Translations under genes and position numbers: made by a program
Notes under the pieces: generated by a model
What the model was told of the DNA's origin: nothing
The model's input: only the letters and a program-made list of their open reading frames with translations
Database searches by the model: none
Part shown: positions 17,197 to 26,427 of the stretch, piece by piece
Position numbering within the stretch: the stretch's first letter is position 1
How the letters are laid out: each line of letters starts with the position of its first letter
Assembly: GCF_013282665.1 (NCBI RefSeq)
Contig: NZ_CP054041.1
Span: 434,001-498,000, forward strand
Length of the DNA: 64,000 nucleotides
Reading direction: 5' to 3'
Source: Listeria monocytogenes
GTDB taxonomy: Bacteria > Bacillota > Bacilli > Lactobacillales > Listeriaceae

Positions 17197-18086
17197 TTGA
17201 ATTCCTCCTCGTTCATCCAGTCTGGCATCAGCTTCTGAAAATTATCGTGACTAGCTGCCGTCTTTGCTGCATAATCCATCAACTTTTTAAAATTACGAGA
17301 TTCATTTTTCGCCGCCCAGTTAACAGCCGAAGTAATATGCATCGCCGTGTAAAGCGCATAAAGATTCCAAAAATCCGTAACTTCTTCTTTATCAATATAG
17401 CCTAAAATATTTCCTCGTGCAAAAGGTATACTGACCTCTGTTGTAAAAAAACCGATTTTAGCTAAATCAAATAAAGGATCGCCGAACTCTAGGCGATTAA
17501 AATCAATTAGCCCCACAAACTTATTGTTCTTTAAAATAATATTCGCTGGATGAAAATCTCCATGTTGTAAACAAACCGGTCTATTTTTTAATCTAGCTAG
17601 ATTCTCATAAACAAACTGTTCGGTTTCCGTTAAAAAAGAAGCTGTTATTTCTAATTCTTTTAATTCCTCCACTTTTCGTTTAAATTTAGCTGTTTGAAAA
17701 TCCAACCAATTCATTTTTGGTATATCTAGCGGTAATTTATGAACTTCTCGTAAAATTTCCCCTGCCGAAAAACCAGCTTTAAACTGTTCTGAATGAGATA
17801 AATGAGTCATGCCACTTTCTGCGTCTTCTCCTTGTAAATAACTAATAATCCTATAGCCTTCTCTTTCGATAAAGCCGAAATCATATGCTTTTGGAACAAA
17901 TGGAGTTTGAGAATTTAATGCTTGGATTATTTTAAATTCTTGCTTTCGTTCTTGAAGTAAATCTATGGGGAAAACACGAACAAGGTAAGTTTCATCCACC
18001 TGGTATTTCTTATCAATAGAAAACCCTTTTTTTATTTCCGAAATCACTTTCGCATTATGTAACATTTTTAGTCGTGCCACATCCAT
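17193..18086 (-). CDS. Aminoglycoside phosphotransferase-like kinase
   Basis: A 297-residue APH/choline-kinase-fold protein. The catalytic loop CLQHGDFHPANIIL (about residue 165) and the metal motif GLIDFNRLEFGDPLFDL (about residue 185) are intact, and a nucleotide-lobe Lys-containing stretch KKYQVDETYLVRVF lies near residue 30. Most members of this group phosphorylate small molecules; no evidence here shows antibiotic resistance. First gene of a two-gene operon with the GyrI-like gene. Confidence 0.85.
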   Translation of the reverse strand: MDVARLKMLHNAKVISEIKKGFSIDKKYQVDETYLVRVFPIDLLQERKQEFKIIQALNSQTPFVPKAYDFGFIEREGYRIISYLQGEDAESGMTHLSHSEQFKAGFSAGEILREVHKLPLDIPKMNWLDFQTAKFKRKVEELKELEITASFLTETEQFVYENLARLKNRPVCLQHGDFHPANIILKNNKFVGLIDFNRLEFGDPLFDLAKIGFFTTEVSIPFARGNILGYIDKEEVTDFWNLYALYTAMHITSAVNWAAKNESRNFKKLMDYAAKTAASHDNFQKLMPDWMNEEEFK

Positions 18087-18170
18087 AATTAGCTCTCCCT
18101 CCTATAAATTTGCTATTCTCTATTATACAAGAATACGCTTACTTTATTCTAATTTCATCCAAATAATTTG

Positions 18171-18200
18171 TTGACAAAATTAAGTCTTCAATATTATAAT
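18171..18200 (+). promoter_or_regulatory. Promoter of tRNA-Leu
   Basis: Consensus TTGACA and TATAAT with an 18-nt spacer, 18 nt before the tRNA. Confidence 0.85.
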
Positions 18201-18218
18201 TAATTTTGCTACGCATAC

Positions 18219-18302
<84 letters not shown>

Positions 18303-18304
18303 TT

Positions 18305-18352
18305 AATTAAAGGAAGTTTTGGTTAGTATTGACCATGACTTCTTTTTTTATT
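18305..18352 (+). terminator. Terminator of tRNA-Leu
   Basis: GGAAGT/ACTTC stem with inner GGT/ACC pairing and a run of seven T. Confidence 0.75.
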
Positions 18353-18422
18353 TAATGAAAGCTAGTCTTGAAGCTATACACGCTGCTAAAAAAGAAGACA
18401 AATAACAACTTGAAATTATTAT

Positions 18423-18462
18423 AAAAGACAGCCTTGGTTCATTATAACCAGGCTGTCTTTTT
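18423..18462. terminator. Terminator of the XRE/TPR regulator gene (bidirectional)
   Basis: AAAAGACAGCCTTGGTT/AACCAGGCTGTCTTTTT stem with one mismatch; T-runs on both sides. Confidence 0.88.
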
Positions 18463-18467
18463 CACAG

Positions 18468-19739
18468 TTACGACAAAATATCGTATGCCATTTTATATTT
18501 CGTTGATTTTGCGAAGTGTTTACTCGCGTGCTTTTTCACTCGGTCAATTAAAATTGGGTCATTCGAGTCATCAATTTTTTTCAATAATTTTATCATTTTT
18601 TCTTCGTAGCTAACTTGCTCATTTTGATGATATAAAAGCAATGTTTCGGTATATTCTATAAAGAAATTAAGTTCCTTCACCCGCTCATCGACTTTATTCA
18701 TCAGTCCCATTAAGGAGGTAGCTTCGTCTACAAATCCTTTTTCTGCAAAAATAACCATTAGTTCCGTTATAACTAGATAGTCATTGTTATTGAAGCTCGT
18801 ATTCGTTGTCTCATATGCCATTAATTCCTCATATAACCTTGCTATTTTCTCATTAAAAAGAGCTTCATTTCCCTCGATATTTTCAATTTCCGCCATTTTT
18901 AATTGAACGACAAAATAATAAATCTTTTTTGATTCTGGGTATTTCTCAAAATATCCTACCGCTTGCTCAAACCTGTTTTTTGCCTCTGCCATAAAACCAA
19001 TTTGAAAATAAATATAGCCGTAAAAATAGAGTATCGCAACAATGCGTTCTTGCTCCTCATCTTTAATCAACTCCAGCGCCTGCTTAATGTGCGCGAGTGC
19101 TGGCTCGTAAATACTTTGACAAATATAATTGATGCAAATACATACGTGAAAAACTACTTGGAAACCTTCATTTTCCGTTAAATCTACACATTTCTTCCAG
19201 TACTCAACTGCTAATTGATAATCACAAGTGGCATGGGAATGTTTTACAGCCTGACCATAATAATAATAAGACAGTAACTGCCGAGGGAACGATTCTTCCG
19301 CACGTTTTTTTGTGTTATTTAAATATTTGGCTTCGATTTCTTCTGCTTTGGAAAATTCCCAAATCTTATAATAATAGCTTGCCTGCAAACAGTAAAAGCT
19401 AAGTTCAACAGCTGGCGATTCATGAAGTAAATCCACATTCTCAGCTATGTTATTTAATCGGCTTTCCATTTCTACTGTATTGGAAAATACTAATAGTTCA
19501 AAAATCGCGTCCATTTCTTTTAGCAGCTCTTTGTTTGATTCTTCTTCACTTATAAGCAGTATTTGTTCTGGTACTTCTAATCTTTTAGCAATATGGATTA
19601 ATGTTTCTAAGGAAGCAATTTTGATGCCATTTTCGATATTTGCGAGATACGGAACAGAAATAATTCCTTGGGCTACGTCTTTTAATGTTAACTGCTTCTC
19701 TTTACGAATATTTTTAATTCGCAAGCCAATTAAGTTCAT
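18468..19739 (-). CDS. XRE-HTH / TPR regulator of RRNPP type
   Basis: A 423-residue protein with an N-terminal XRE helix-turn-helix (about residues 5-60: RIKNIRKEKQLTLKDVAQG, PYLANIENG) and about 360 residues of helical repeats with TPR spacing (YYYYGQAVKHS, LAHIKQALELI, YFYGYIYFQIGFMAEAKNRFEQA). This plan and length are those of RRNPP quorum-sensing regulators such as NprR and PlcR, which bind secreted peptides. No peptide gene follows it, since a terminator comes directly after the stop. Upstream there is a 620-bp region with hairpins and short ORFs. Peptide control is therefore inference. It could also be a Rgg/MutR-like regulator without peptide. Confidence 0.82.
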   Translation of the reverse strand: MNLIGLRIKNIRKEKQLTLKDVAQGIISVPYLANIENGIKIASLETLIHIAKRLEVPEQILLISEEESNKELLKEMDAIFELLVFSNTVEMESRLNNIAENVDLLHESPAVELSFYCLQASYYYKIWEFSKAEEIEAKYLNNTKKRAEESFPRQLLSYYYYGQAVKHSHATCDYQLAVEYWKKCVDLTENEGFQVVFHVCICINYICQSIYEPALAHIKQALELIKDEEQERIVAILYFYGYIYFQIGFMAEAKNRFEQAVGYFEKYPESKKIYYFVVQLKMAEIENIEGNEALFNEKIARLYEELMAYETTNTSFNNNDYLVITELMVIFAEKGFVDEATSLMGLMNKVDERVKELNFFIEYTETLLLYHQNEQVSYEEKMIKLLKKIDDSNDPILIDRVKKHASKHFAKSTKYKMAYDILS

Positions 19740-20325
19740 GCTGTCACCGCCACTTTTTAAATTTCCCCTTTAATTATAACTATTTAATGATAGAATACAA
19801 CTACTTATTTGCAACTAATTTATGGATTAAGTTCTTCTGTTTTTTCATCAAAACAATTCCTTTATGTTTAAAAAAATGGAGCTTTTTAACCCATCATTAT
19901 ATACAAAACGTTTTAGACCAAAAAAGCCCTGATTGCCTTTTGTTCTAAAACGCATAATTAACCTTTTTTCTTTCCGAAGCAAAGGAAACTTCCACAGAAA
20001 TAGCATCATACTATTTGCTTTGTTTTGTCAGTATAAGTGAGTACTTGGAACTTCTCTAAGCCCTATACTCACTCTAGTACTGACACTTATCACTTTTTAG
20101 TTGCTCCCACAGGCAACTAATTCCGTCAATAAACAACAAAGCTTTTCGGACTCTTTCCCTTATCAAATCCAAAAAAATTTCATTACTCATTCCCTTTTAA
20201 AACGTTTTCTACGTAAAAACGGAAACGTAGACTTTCATTTTAACATTCAAATGTAAGGAAATAAAAAAAAGGAAACAATTGTCTATTTTTTCTTTTTTAA
20301 GCCTATTTTTAAACTAGTTTTCCTA
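19740..20325. other. Hairpin-rich intergenic region
   Basis: The long gap between the RRNPP-like gene and the fepA terminator carries at least four strong inverted repeats: 19909-19952 (CGTTTTAGA/TCTAAAACG with CAAAA/TTTTG inside), 20026-20085 (TGTCAGTA..GTGAGTA arms, 20 bp with bulges), 20098-20119 (TAGTTGC/GCAACTA) and 20209-20230 (CTACGT/ACGTAG). None ends in a clear T-run, so they do not look like ordinary terminators. Two short minus-strand ORFs (19848-19955 and 19801-19848) have ribosome sites. A regulatory RNA or operator array is possible. Confidence 0.6.
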
Positions 20326-20362
20326 AAAAGGACGAAGATATCTAATATCTCCGCCTTTGTTT
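20326..20362 (-). terminator. Terminator of fepA
   Basis: Minus strand GGCGGAGATAT/ATATCTTCGTCC stem followed by TTTTT. Confidence 0.85.
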
Positions 20363-21693
20363 TATTTAAATAGAATATGTTTTTTCTTCATATAGAATAC
20401 GATAGATGCTGCTACAAGCATTTCTGAAATTGGAATCGCTAGCCAAACGCCTGGAATACCAATAATTGGTGGTAACACTAACAGGAAGATGACCATGAAT
20501 ATAATCTCACGCGATATCGTAATCCATGTGGCCATTTTTACCTTATCCGATGTTTGGAAATAGGTCATCATAACAAAGTTGAAGCCCATGAACAGATAAG
20601 CCGTATAGAATAATTTGATGCCGTTACTTGCTAAATCTTTAATTTCTGGGCTAAAGTTTCCGAACAACGAAACAAGAAAATTGGAACCGAAGAAGCCAAC
20701 GAGCAAAAAGCCAACTCCAGTACTGAATGCTACCATAATTGCAATCTTCAACGTTTCTATTTCTTTTTGTCTAGCTTTCGCGCCCCGATAATAACTAATA
20801 AGAGGTTGAATTGCCGACCCCATACCAAGGAACAACATCAAAATCACACTGTGCGTATAATTGAGAACCGAGAACGCCGCTACACCAGCAGTCCCTGCAA
20901 TAGCTGCTATCGAAATATTATAACCTAGCGTAAATACAGATACCCCGACTTCCGCTAAAAAGCTTGGTAAGCCAATTGCTAAAGTTTTCTTGAAAAACGC
21001 TTTATTCCAGTCCAATTTGACAAATTTTAAACGACTTGATTTTTTGAAGAAATGGGTAATTAAAATGAATACACCGATAATGATTGCAATCATCGTAGCA
21101 AGCGCAGAACCCGTCACACCCCATTCAAATACAAATAAGAATAAATAGTTCAAAATAACATTACTGATTGCTGTTACAATTAGCGCAATCATGGATAAAT
21201 TAGGATCGCCATCATTACGTACAAAAATACTTAAAATGTTTTCTAGTGTAAGCGCAAATCCAAATATAAGCAGGATGTTCATATACTCAAGCACATAACC
21301 AATCGTATCCTCATTCGCGCCTAAAAAATAAGCTAATGGTACTTTAAAAATAAACGCTATAATTCCAATAATAACTGTAATCGAAATAACGGCTAAAAGC
21401 GCATTGGTAAAAATCGTTTGTGCTTTCGCGACATTTTTCTCGCCAATCGCAAACGAAAATTGAGTTGCTGCGCCAATTCCTATCCAAATCGAAATCGCTG
21501 TAAAAATCGTAAATACAGGCACCGCAATATTTATTCCAGCAAGCGCCACTCCGCCGAGCTTATGCCCAACAAAAATGCCATCAATGACAATATTTAAAGA
21601 CATTAACAACATTCCCACTAAAGAAGGAATTAAATATCTAAAGTAAATCTTTTTAACTGAATCTGTTTCTAAAATTTCCATGTTTTTTGCCAT
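20362..21693 (-). CDS. fepA: MATE-family multidrug efflux pump (FepA-like)
   Basis: A 443-residue protein with twelve membrane segments in two MATE repeats (ISIVIDGIFVGHKLGGVALAG in the first; the second begins near residue 235, FLAEVGVSVFTLGYN). MATE pumps expel cationic drugs using Na+ or H+ gradients. In L. monocytogenes a MATE gene next to a TetR gene is fepA, whose overexpression gives fluoroquinolone resistance when fepR is mutated. The identity comes from this arrangement. It starts 9 nt after the fepR stop and shares its transcript. Confidence 0.9.
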   Translation of the reverse strand: MAKNMEILETDSVKKIYFRYLIPSLVGMLLMSLNIVIDGIFVGHKLGGVALAGINIAVPVFTIFTAISIWIGIGAATQFSFAIGEKNVAKAQTIFTNALLAVISITVIIGIIAFIFKVPLAYFLGANEDTIGYVLEYMNILLIFGFALTLENILSIFVRNDGDPNLSMIALIVTAISNVILNYLFLFVFEWGVTGSALATMIAIIIGVFILITHFFKKSSRLKFVKLDWNKAFFKKTLAIGLPSFLAEVGVSVFTLGYNISIAAIAGTAGVAAFSVLNYTHSVILMLFLGMGSAIQPLISYYRGAKARQKEIETLKIAIMVAFSTGVGFLLVGFFGSNFLVSLFGNFSPEIKDLASNGIKLFYTAYLFMGFNFVMMTYFQTSDKVKMATWITISREIIFMVIFLLVLPPIIGIPGVWLAIPISEMLVAASIVFYMKKKHILFK

Positions 21694-21702
21694 ACTACAC
21701 CT

Positions 21703-22296
21703 CTAATTCAAAGCTTTTAGCGTAATTCCTCTCCAAAAAATTTGCCATAAAGCCGTGATTTTCTTTTCCGTTCTTTCCGGGTCGTTCACATACACAATGT
21801 CTACGATAACTGCATCAAGAATTCCCATGTATGCTTCTTTCATCGTTTCCACATCTTGTATTGGTATTAGCTCTTGCTCCATCCAATTCGTAAATAAATT
21901 AGTAAACTCTTGTTCCATTTGCAGCACGTTCTCCGTAATATATGCTTGAACTACTTCATACAAATGCTTCGGCGGATAAAATCCGTAACGTAACCAAAAT
22001 TGATATGCCTCATCAGTGTCATATAATTCCTTCACACCAAAAAGTAAACTAGACAAAACAAGATCTGGTCTGGATAAATCACTATCCCGAAGTTTTGCCC
22101 GGTAGTAATCTATTTCTGTTGATTTCGCGTCCTTCATAATGGATAAAAACAAATCATCTTTATCTTTAAAATGAGAATAGATGGATTGTTTCTTCAGCCC
22201 AACAACCCCAGCAATATCAGCAAGTGATGTTCCTTCAAAACCGTTATTAGCAAAAAGTGTCAGTGCAGCTTGTTTGATTTCTTCTTTTCTCATCAT
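21703..22296 (-). CDS. fepR: TetR-family repressor FepR
   Basis: A 197-residue TetR repressor. The HTH lies in residues 1-47 (GFEGTSLADIAGVVGLKKQSIYSHFKDKDDLF), followed by an all-helical ligand domain. The ATG at 22296 has GAGGAGTGGA directly upstream. It is first in the fepR-fepA operon, and a palindrome at the promoter suggests autorepression. Frameshifts in fepR are known to derepress the pump; this copy is intact. Confidence 0.93.
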   Translation of the reverse strand: MMRKEEIKQAALTLFANNGFEGTSLADIAGVVGLKKQSIYSHFKDKDDLFLSIMKDAKSTEIDYYRAKLRDSDLSRPDLVLSSLLFGVKELYDTDEAYQFWLRYGFYPPKHLYEVVQAYITENVLQMEQEFTNLFTNWMEQELIPIQDVETMKEAYMGILDAVIVDIVYVNDPERTEKKITALWQIFWRGITLKALN

Positions 22297-22315
22297 TCCA
22301 CTCCTCTCGAAAAAC

Positions 22316-22363
22316 TGACGACCGTTCGTAAGTCATTCTCTCACGAAAAAATTTCTTTGTCAA
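22316..22363 (-). promoter_or_regulatory. fepR promoter with operator palindrome
   Basis: Minus strand TTGACA (22358-22363), 17 nt and GAGAAT form the promoter; TGAC-N3-CG-N2-CG-N3-GTCA (22316-22335) sits immediately after the -10, where a bound repressor would block initiation. Confidence 0.7.
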
Positions 22364-22364
22364 C

Positions 22365-22398
22365 AAAAAAATCCACTCTAATAAAAGAGTGGATTTTT
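22365..22398. terminator. Terminator of the HSL-type hydrolase gene
   Basis: ATCCACTCT/AGAGTGGAT stem with T-runs on both strands; main use on the minus strand. Confidence 0.88.
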
Positions 22399-22402
22399 GG
22401 AT

Positions 22403-23446
22403 TTATTTTTCTTCTAAAAACTCGCTAATCAATTCGTATGTCTCATCGGTTGCTTCTGAGTTAGTTGTCATGAAGCCATGTGGAACTTTTTCAAAGCGTT
22501 TAGCAAATACTTCTACGCCGGCATCTTTTAATTTCTTCGCATAGGCTTCTCCTTGATCTCTAAGTGGATCAAATTCAGCAGTCACAATAAATGTTTTTGG
22601 AAGTCCGACTAAATCTTTGCTACGTATTGGTGCAACGAGTGGGTCGTATTTACGATCACTTGCATTGGCAATATATAATTTAAAGAATTTATCTAATGAT
22701 TCTTTCGTAAGCACGTAGCCTTCTGCAAATTCATCCATTGAAGGATAAAGAACAGACGCATCACGACTGAAAATATCTGTCGCTGGATAAAGTAAAATTT
22801 GAGCAGTGATATTTGGTTTACCTTTTGATTTAGCAATTTGAGTCACAACGGTTGCTAAGTTTCCGCCTACGCTATCCCCTGCAACGATAATGTCTGAGGA
22901 TTTAGCTCGTAAGCTAGTGCGATGATTTTGAACCCATAGTAGCGCGGCATAGGCATCTTCCACTGCTGCTGGGAATGGATTTTCTGGAGCAAGTCGGTAA
23001 TCAACAGTAACCACGCGAGCGCCTGTTGTTTGAACAAGTTTTCTGGCAATCGCATCATGCGTTTGCAACCCACCTAGAACAAATCCGCCACCATGATAGT
23101 AAACGATAATTTCAAAAGGTCCGTCTTCTTGCGGCGTATAAATCCGAATCGGAATTTTGCCAGCTGGACCATCAATTTTTTTATTTTCAACATCGCCAAT
23201 TTCGATATCTTTTGCTGAAGGTAATGCTTTTGTCGCAAGTCTCATATATTTATATCGCGAATCTACGTCGGATAATGGGGAAGTATTTTTCACAAATTCC
23301 TGTGAAGCCTCATCTAAATTTTCCAATACCTCGGGATTATATTCCTTTTTCCCAACCGCTTTTTTGTAAATAAAGAAAACGATTAATAATGGAAGTAGAA
23401 TGATCCCAGCAAAACCGATAGCGATCCATTTTATTGTATTTTTCAC
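22403..23446 (-). CDS. HSL-type alpha/beta hydrolase, membrane-anchored
   Basis: A 347-residue esterase/lipase with an N-terminal membrane segment (about residues 5-26). The hormone-sensitive-lipase motif YYHGGGFVLGG (oxyanion hole, near residue 117), nucleophile elbow GDSVGGN (near residue 192), the acid in AEFDPLRD and the His in VPHGFM are all present, so it should be active. Substrates of this family are short-chain esters; the natural one is unknown. Monocistronic, ending at a bidirectional terminator. Confidence 0.9.
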   Translation of the reverse strand: MKNTIKWIAIGFAGIILLPLLIVFFIYKKAVGKKEYNPEVLENLDEASQEFVKNTSPLSDVDSRYKYMRLATKALPSAKDIEIGDVENKKIDGPAGKIPIRIYTPQEDGPFEIIVYYHGGGFVLGGLQTHDAIARKLVQTTGARVVTVDYRLAPENPFPAAVEDAYAALLWVQNHRTSLRAKSSDIIVAGDSVGGNLATVVTQIAKSKGKPNITAQILLYPATDIFSRDASVLYPSMDEFAEGYVLTKESLDKFFKLYIANASDRKYDPLVAPIRSKDLVGLPKTFIVTAEFDPLRDQGEAYAKKLKDAGVEVFAKRFEKVPHGFMTTNSEATDETYELISEFLEEK

Positions 23447-23563
23447 ATTCGCTCAACTCCTTCAATATAACTTCATTAACAAGTATAGCAGTTTTACGAA
23501 CAGGAACCAATTTATTACTATTTGAAATGATTATTTTTATTTGAAAATGTATTTTTAAGCATA

Positions 23564-23581
23564 ATTATGAATAATTCAAAA
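23564..23581 (+). promoter_or_regulatory. ARG-box-like site upstream of argG
   Basis: ATTATGAATAATTCAAAA resembles the ArgR/AhrC ARG box (ATGAAT..ATTCA), about 10 nt before the -35. Confidence 0.5.
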
Positions 23582-23589
23582 TAAAAAGG

Positions 23590-23618
23590 TTGATATATAA
23601 AAGCATCAATGTTAATAT
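23590..23618 (+). promoter_or_regulatory. Promoter of argGH
   Basis: TTGATA, 17-nt spacer, TAATAT; start expected near 23625. Confidence 0.75.
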
Positions 23619-23660
23619 AAATACAAATGTTTGTATATTTATGAATAGGGGATGTTTACA

Positions 23661-24875
23661 ATGGCGAAAGAAAAAATCGTATTAGCTTACTCAGGTGGGT
23701 TAGATACTTCTGTTGCAATTCAGTGGCTAGTAGAATCAGGTTATGAAGTTATTGCATGTTGCTTAGATGTTGGTGAAGGTAAAAATTTAGATTTTATTAA
23801 AGAAAAAGCCATTACGGTTGGAGCAAGCGAATCCTACACGATTGATGCAAAAGAAGAATTCGCGGAGGATTTTGCGTTAATTGCCCTTCAAGCCCATGCT
23901 TATTATGAAGGAAAATATCCACTTATTTCCGCTTTAAGCCGTCCGTTAATTGCGAAAAAATTAGTAGAAGTCGCTCGTCAAGAAGGCGCCTCTGCTATCG
24001 CTCATGGTTGTACCGGCAAAGGAAATGACCAAGTTCGGTTTGAAGTAGCGATTCATGCACTTGCTCCTGATTTAAAAGTCGTTTCCCCAGTCCGTGATTG
24101 GAAATGGTCTAGAGAAGAAGAAATCAATTACGCCAAAGAACATAACATCCCTGTTCCTATTGATTTAGATAATCCCTTCTCGATTGACCAAAACCTTTGG
24201 GGGAGAAGTAACGAATGTGGTGTACTTGAAAACCCATGGACAACGCCACCAGAAGCGGCTTACGACTTAACAGTGAGCTTAGAAGACGCACCAGACACAC
24301 CAGATATCGTCGAAATTACGTTCGACGCTGGTATTCCAATTTCTCTTAATGGGGAAAATATGAGTCTAGCAAATTTGATTCTTACATTAAATGAAATTGC
24401 TGGAAAACACGGTGTCGGTAGAATTGATCATATCGAAAATCGTTTAGTCGGTATTAAATCACGTGAAGTATATGAATGTCCTGCTGCTGTCACTTTAATT
24501 ACTGCACATAAAGAATTAGAAGACTTAACCTTTGTTCGTGAAGTGGCGCATTTCAAACCTATCATCGAACAAAAAATCAGTGAGACCATTTACAACGGTC
24601 TATGGTTCTCGCCTTTAACAGAAGCATTAATTGCTTTCTTAAAATCCACGCAAAAATTCGTAAATGGAACGATTCGCGTCAAACTATTTAAAGGTCATGC
24701 CATCGTCGAAGGAAGAAAATCTCCAAATTCGCTTTACGATGAAAACTTAGCGACTTATACTTCTTCCGATACATTCGACCAAGATGCAGCAGTTGGTTTC
24801 ATCAAACTTTGGGGATTACCAACAAAAGTGAGTGCAGAAGTTAATTCAAAAGTGACAATAACAACTGAGGTGTAA
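23661..24875 (+). CDS. argG: Argininosuccinate synthase
   Basis: A 404-residue enzyme that joins citrulline and aspartate using ATP. The N-type ATP pyrophosphatase loop AYSGGLDTS is at residues 9-17, and [13 protein letters not shown] and the C-terminal [13 protein letters not shown] motifs are present. I take the ATG at 23661 (GGGGATG at 9 nt) and not the ATG at 23652, which lies within that ribosome site. argH follows after 3 nt. No other arginine-pathway genes are in the window. Confidence 0.97.
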   Translation: MAKEKIVLAYSGGLDTSVAIQWLVESGYEVIACCLDVGEGKNLDFIKEKAITVGASESYTIDAKEEFAEDFALIALQAHAYYEGKYPLISALSRPLIAKKLVEVARQEGASAIAHGCTGKGNDQVRFEVAIHALAPDLKVVSPVRDWKWSREEEINYAKEHNIPVPIDLDNPFSIDQNLWGRSNECGVLENPWTTPPEAAYDLTVSLEDAPDTPDIVEITFDAGIPISLNGENMSLANLILTLNEIAGKHGVGRIDHIENRLVGIKSREVYECPAAVTLITAHKELEDLTFVREVAHFKPIIEQKISETIYNGLWFSPLTEALIAFLKSTQKFVNGTIRVKLFKGHAIVEGRKSPNSLYDENLATYTSSDTFDQDAAVGFIKLWGLPTKVSAEVNSKVTITTEV

Positions 24876-24878
24876 AAA

Positions 24879-26249
24879 ATGGAAAAACTATGGGGCGGAC
24901 GTTTTCAAGGAAAAAGTGAAGCATGGATTGACGATTTTGGTGCTTCGATTTCTTTCGATCAAAAAATGGCAAAAGAAGACTTGGCGGGAAGTTTAGCGCA
25001 TGTCGCCATGCTCAGTAAATGCGGGATTATTCCTGATTCAGAAGCAGCTGAAATTACGACCGGATTAAAAATTCTCCAAGAAAAATTAGTGCTTGGTGAG
25101 CTCGAATTCAGCACAGTTAACGAAGATATTCATTTAAATATCGAAAAACTATTGCATGAAGAAATCGGTCCAGTCGCTGGAAAACTTCATACGGCACGCA
25201 GTCGGAATGATCAAGTTGCAACAGACATGCATTTATATTTAAAACAAGCCGTAGCGGAAATTATTCACTCGCTAAAACATTTACGCGTAGTGCTTGTTCA
25301 AAAAGCAGCGTTGCACATTGAAACAATAATGCCAGGCTATACGCATTTACAACACGCTCAGCCCCTGTCGTTTGCCCATCATTTGCTTGCTTACTTTGGA
25401 ATGTTTACACGGGATTTGGAGCGTTTAGAAGAAAGTGTCAAACGGATTGATATTTCGCCGCTTGGTTCTGCGGCACTTGCTGGGACGACTTTTCCGATTG
25501 ACCGGGCGTATAGCGCTGAATTACTTGGCTTTTCTGCTGTTTATGAAAATAGTTTGGACGGCGTGAGTGATCGTGATTTTATTATTGAGTTTCTTAGTAA
25601 TAGTTCTATTTTAATGATGCATTTATCGCGTTTTTGTGAGGAATTGATACTTTGGACGAGTCATGAGTTTCAATTTGTCGAGTTAACGGACGCTTTTTCA
25701 ACAGGAAGTTCGATTATGCCGCAAAAGAAAAACCCAGATATGGCCGAGTTAATTCGCGGAAAAACGGGCCGGGTTTACGGAAACCTGTTCGGCATGCTAA
25801 CAGTTTTAAAAGGACTCCCACTCGCTTACAATAAAGACTTACAAGAAGATAAAGAAGGCATGTTTGATACACTTGAGACAGTTCAGACAAGCTTAGATAT
25901 ATTCGCGGGAATGATTGAAACGATGAAGGTCCACACAGAAATAATGGAAGAGTCTATGCAAAAAGATTTTTCCAATGCGACAGAACTAGCAGATTATTTA
26001 GCGAAAAAAGGTGTTCCATTTAGAGAAGCGCATGAAATCGTTGGAAAATTAGTATTAGAATGTACGCAAAACGGGATTTATTTACAAGACGTCTCACTTA
26101 ACCACTACCAAGAAATAAATCCACTTATTAAAGAAGATATTTATGATGTCCTTTCTTCTAAAACTGCTGTTAAAAAAAGAAATTCTTACGGCGGAACTGG
26201 ATTTGATCAAATTAGAGTTGCCCTCATTAATGCGAAAAAAACATTGTAG
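24879..26249 (+). CDS. argH: Argininosuccinate lyase
   Basis: A 456-residue fumarase-superfamily enzyme that splits argininosuccinate into arginine and fumarate. It starts [11 protein letters not shown] and carries [13 protein letters not shown] (about residues 105-117), the superfamily signature [13 protein letters not shown] (catalytic Ser) near residue 275 and [11 protein letters not shown] later. Second gene of argGH, followed by a terminator. Confidence 0.98.
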   Translation: MEKLWGGRFQGKSEAWIDDFGASISFDQKMAKEDLAGSLAHVAMLSKCGIIPDSEAAEITTGLKILQEKLVLGELEFSTVNEDIHLNIEKLLHEEIGPVAGKLHTARSRNDQVATDMHLYLKQAVAEIIHSLKHLRVVLVQKAALHIETIMPGYTHLQHAQPLSFAHHLLAYFGMFTRDLERLEESVKRIDISPLGSAALAGTTFPIDRAYSAELLGFSAVYENSLDGVSDRDFIIEFLSNSSILMMHLSRFCEELILWTSHEFQFVELTDAFSTGSSIMPQKKNPDMAELIRGKTGRVYGNLFGMLTVLKGLPLAYNKDLQEDKEGMFDTLETVQTSLDIFAGMIETMKVHTEIMEESMQKDFSNATELADYLAKKGVPFREAHEIVGKLVLECTQNGIYLQDVSLNHYQEINPLIKEDIYDVLSSKTAVKKRNSYGGTGFDQIRVALINAKKTL

Positions 26250-26253
26250 ATCC

Positions 26254-26286
26254 AACTGGAATGCTAATCGGCGTTCCAGTTTTTTG
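26254..26286 (+). terminator. Terminator of argGH
   Basis: AACTGGAA.GC/GC.TTCCAGTT stem followed by T6. Confidence 0.9.
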
Positions 26287-26369
26287 GTGTGTTCTACTTC
26301 TTATTCCCTTTTTTCATACCTTCCTTGATTTGTCAGAGCACTACTTTTTTTGTTACTATTAAAAAGAAT

Positions 26370-26396
26370 GTTACCTTTTTGCTAACATGGGGAAAT
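26370..26396 (+). promoter_or_regulatory. SigB-like promoter of betL
   Basis: GTTA, 15 nt, GGGGAA, near the SigB consensus. A SigB-type promoter for betL is reported in the literature. Confidence 0.6.
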
Positions 26397-26427
26397 AGAT
26401 ACAGAGAAAATAAAGGGAAGTGATGTA

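Noticed and set aside
18087-18218. Integration site (att) at tRNA-Leu
   Set aside because: No repeated copy of the tRNA 3' end was seen within the window and no integrase gene is near.
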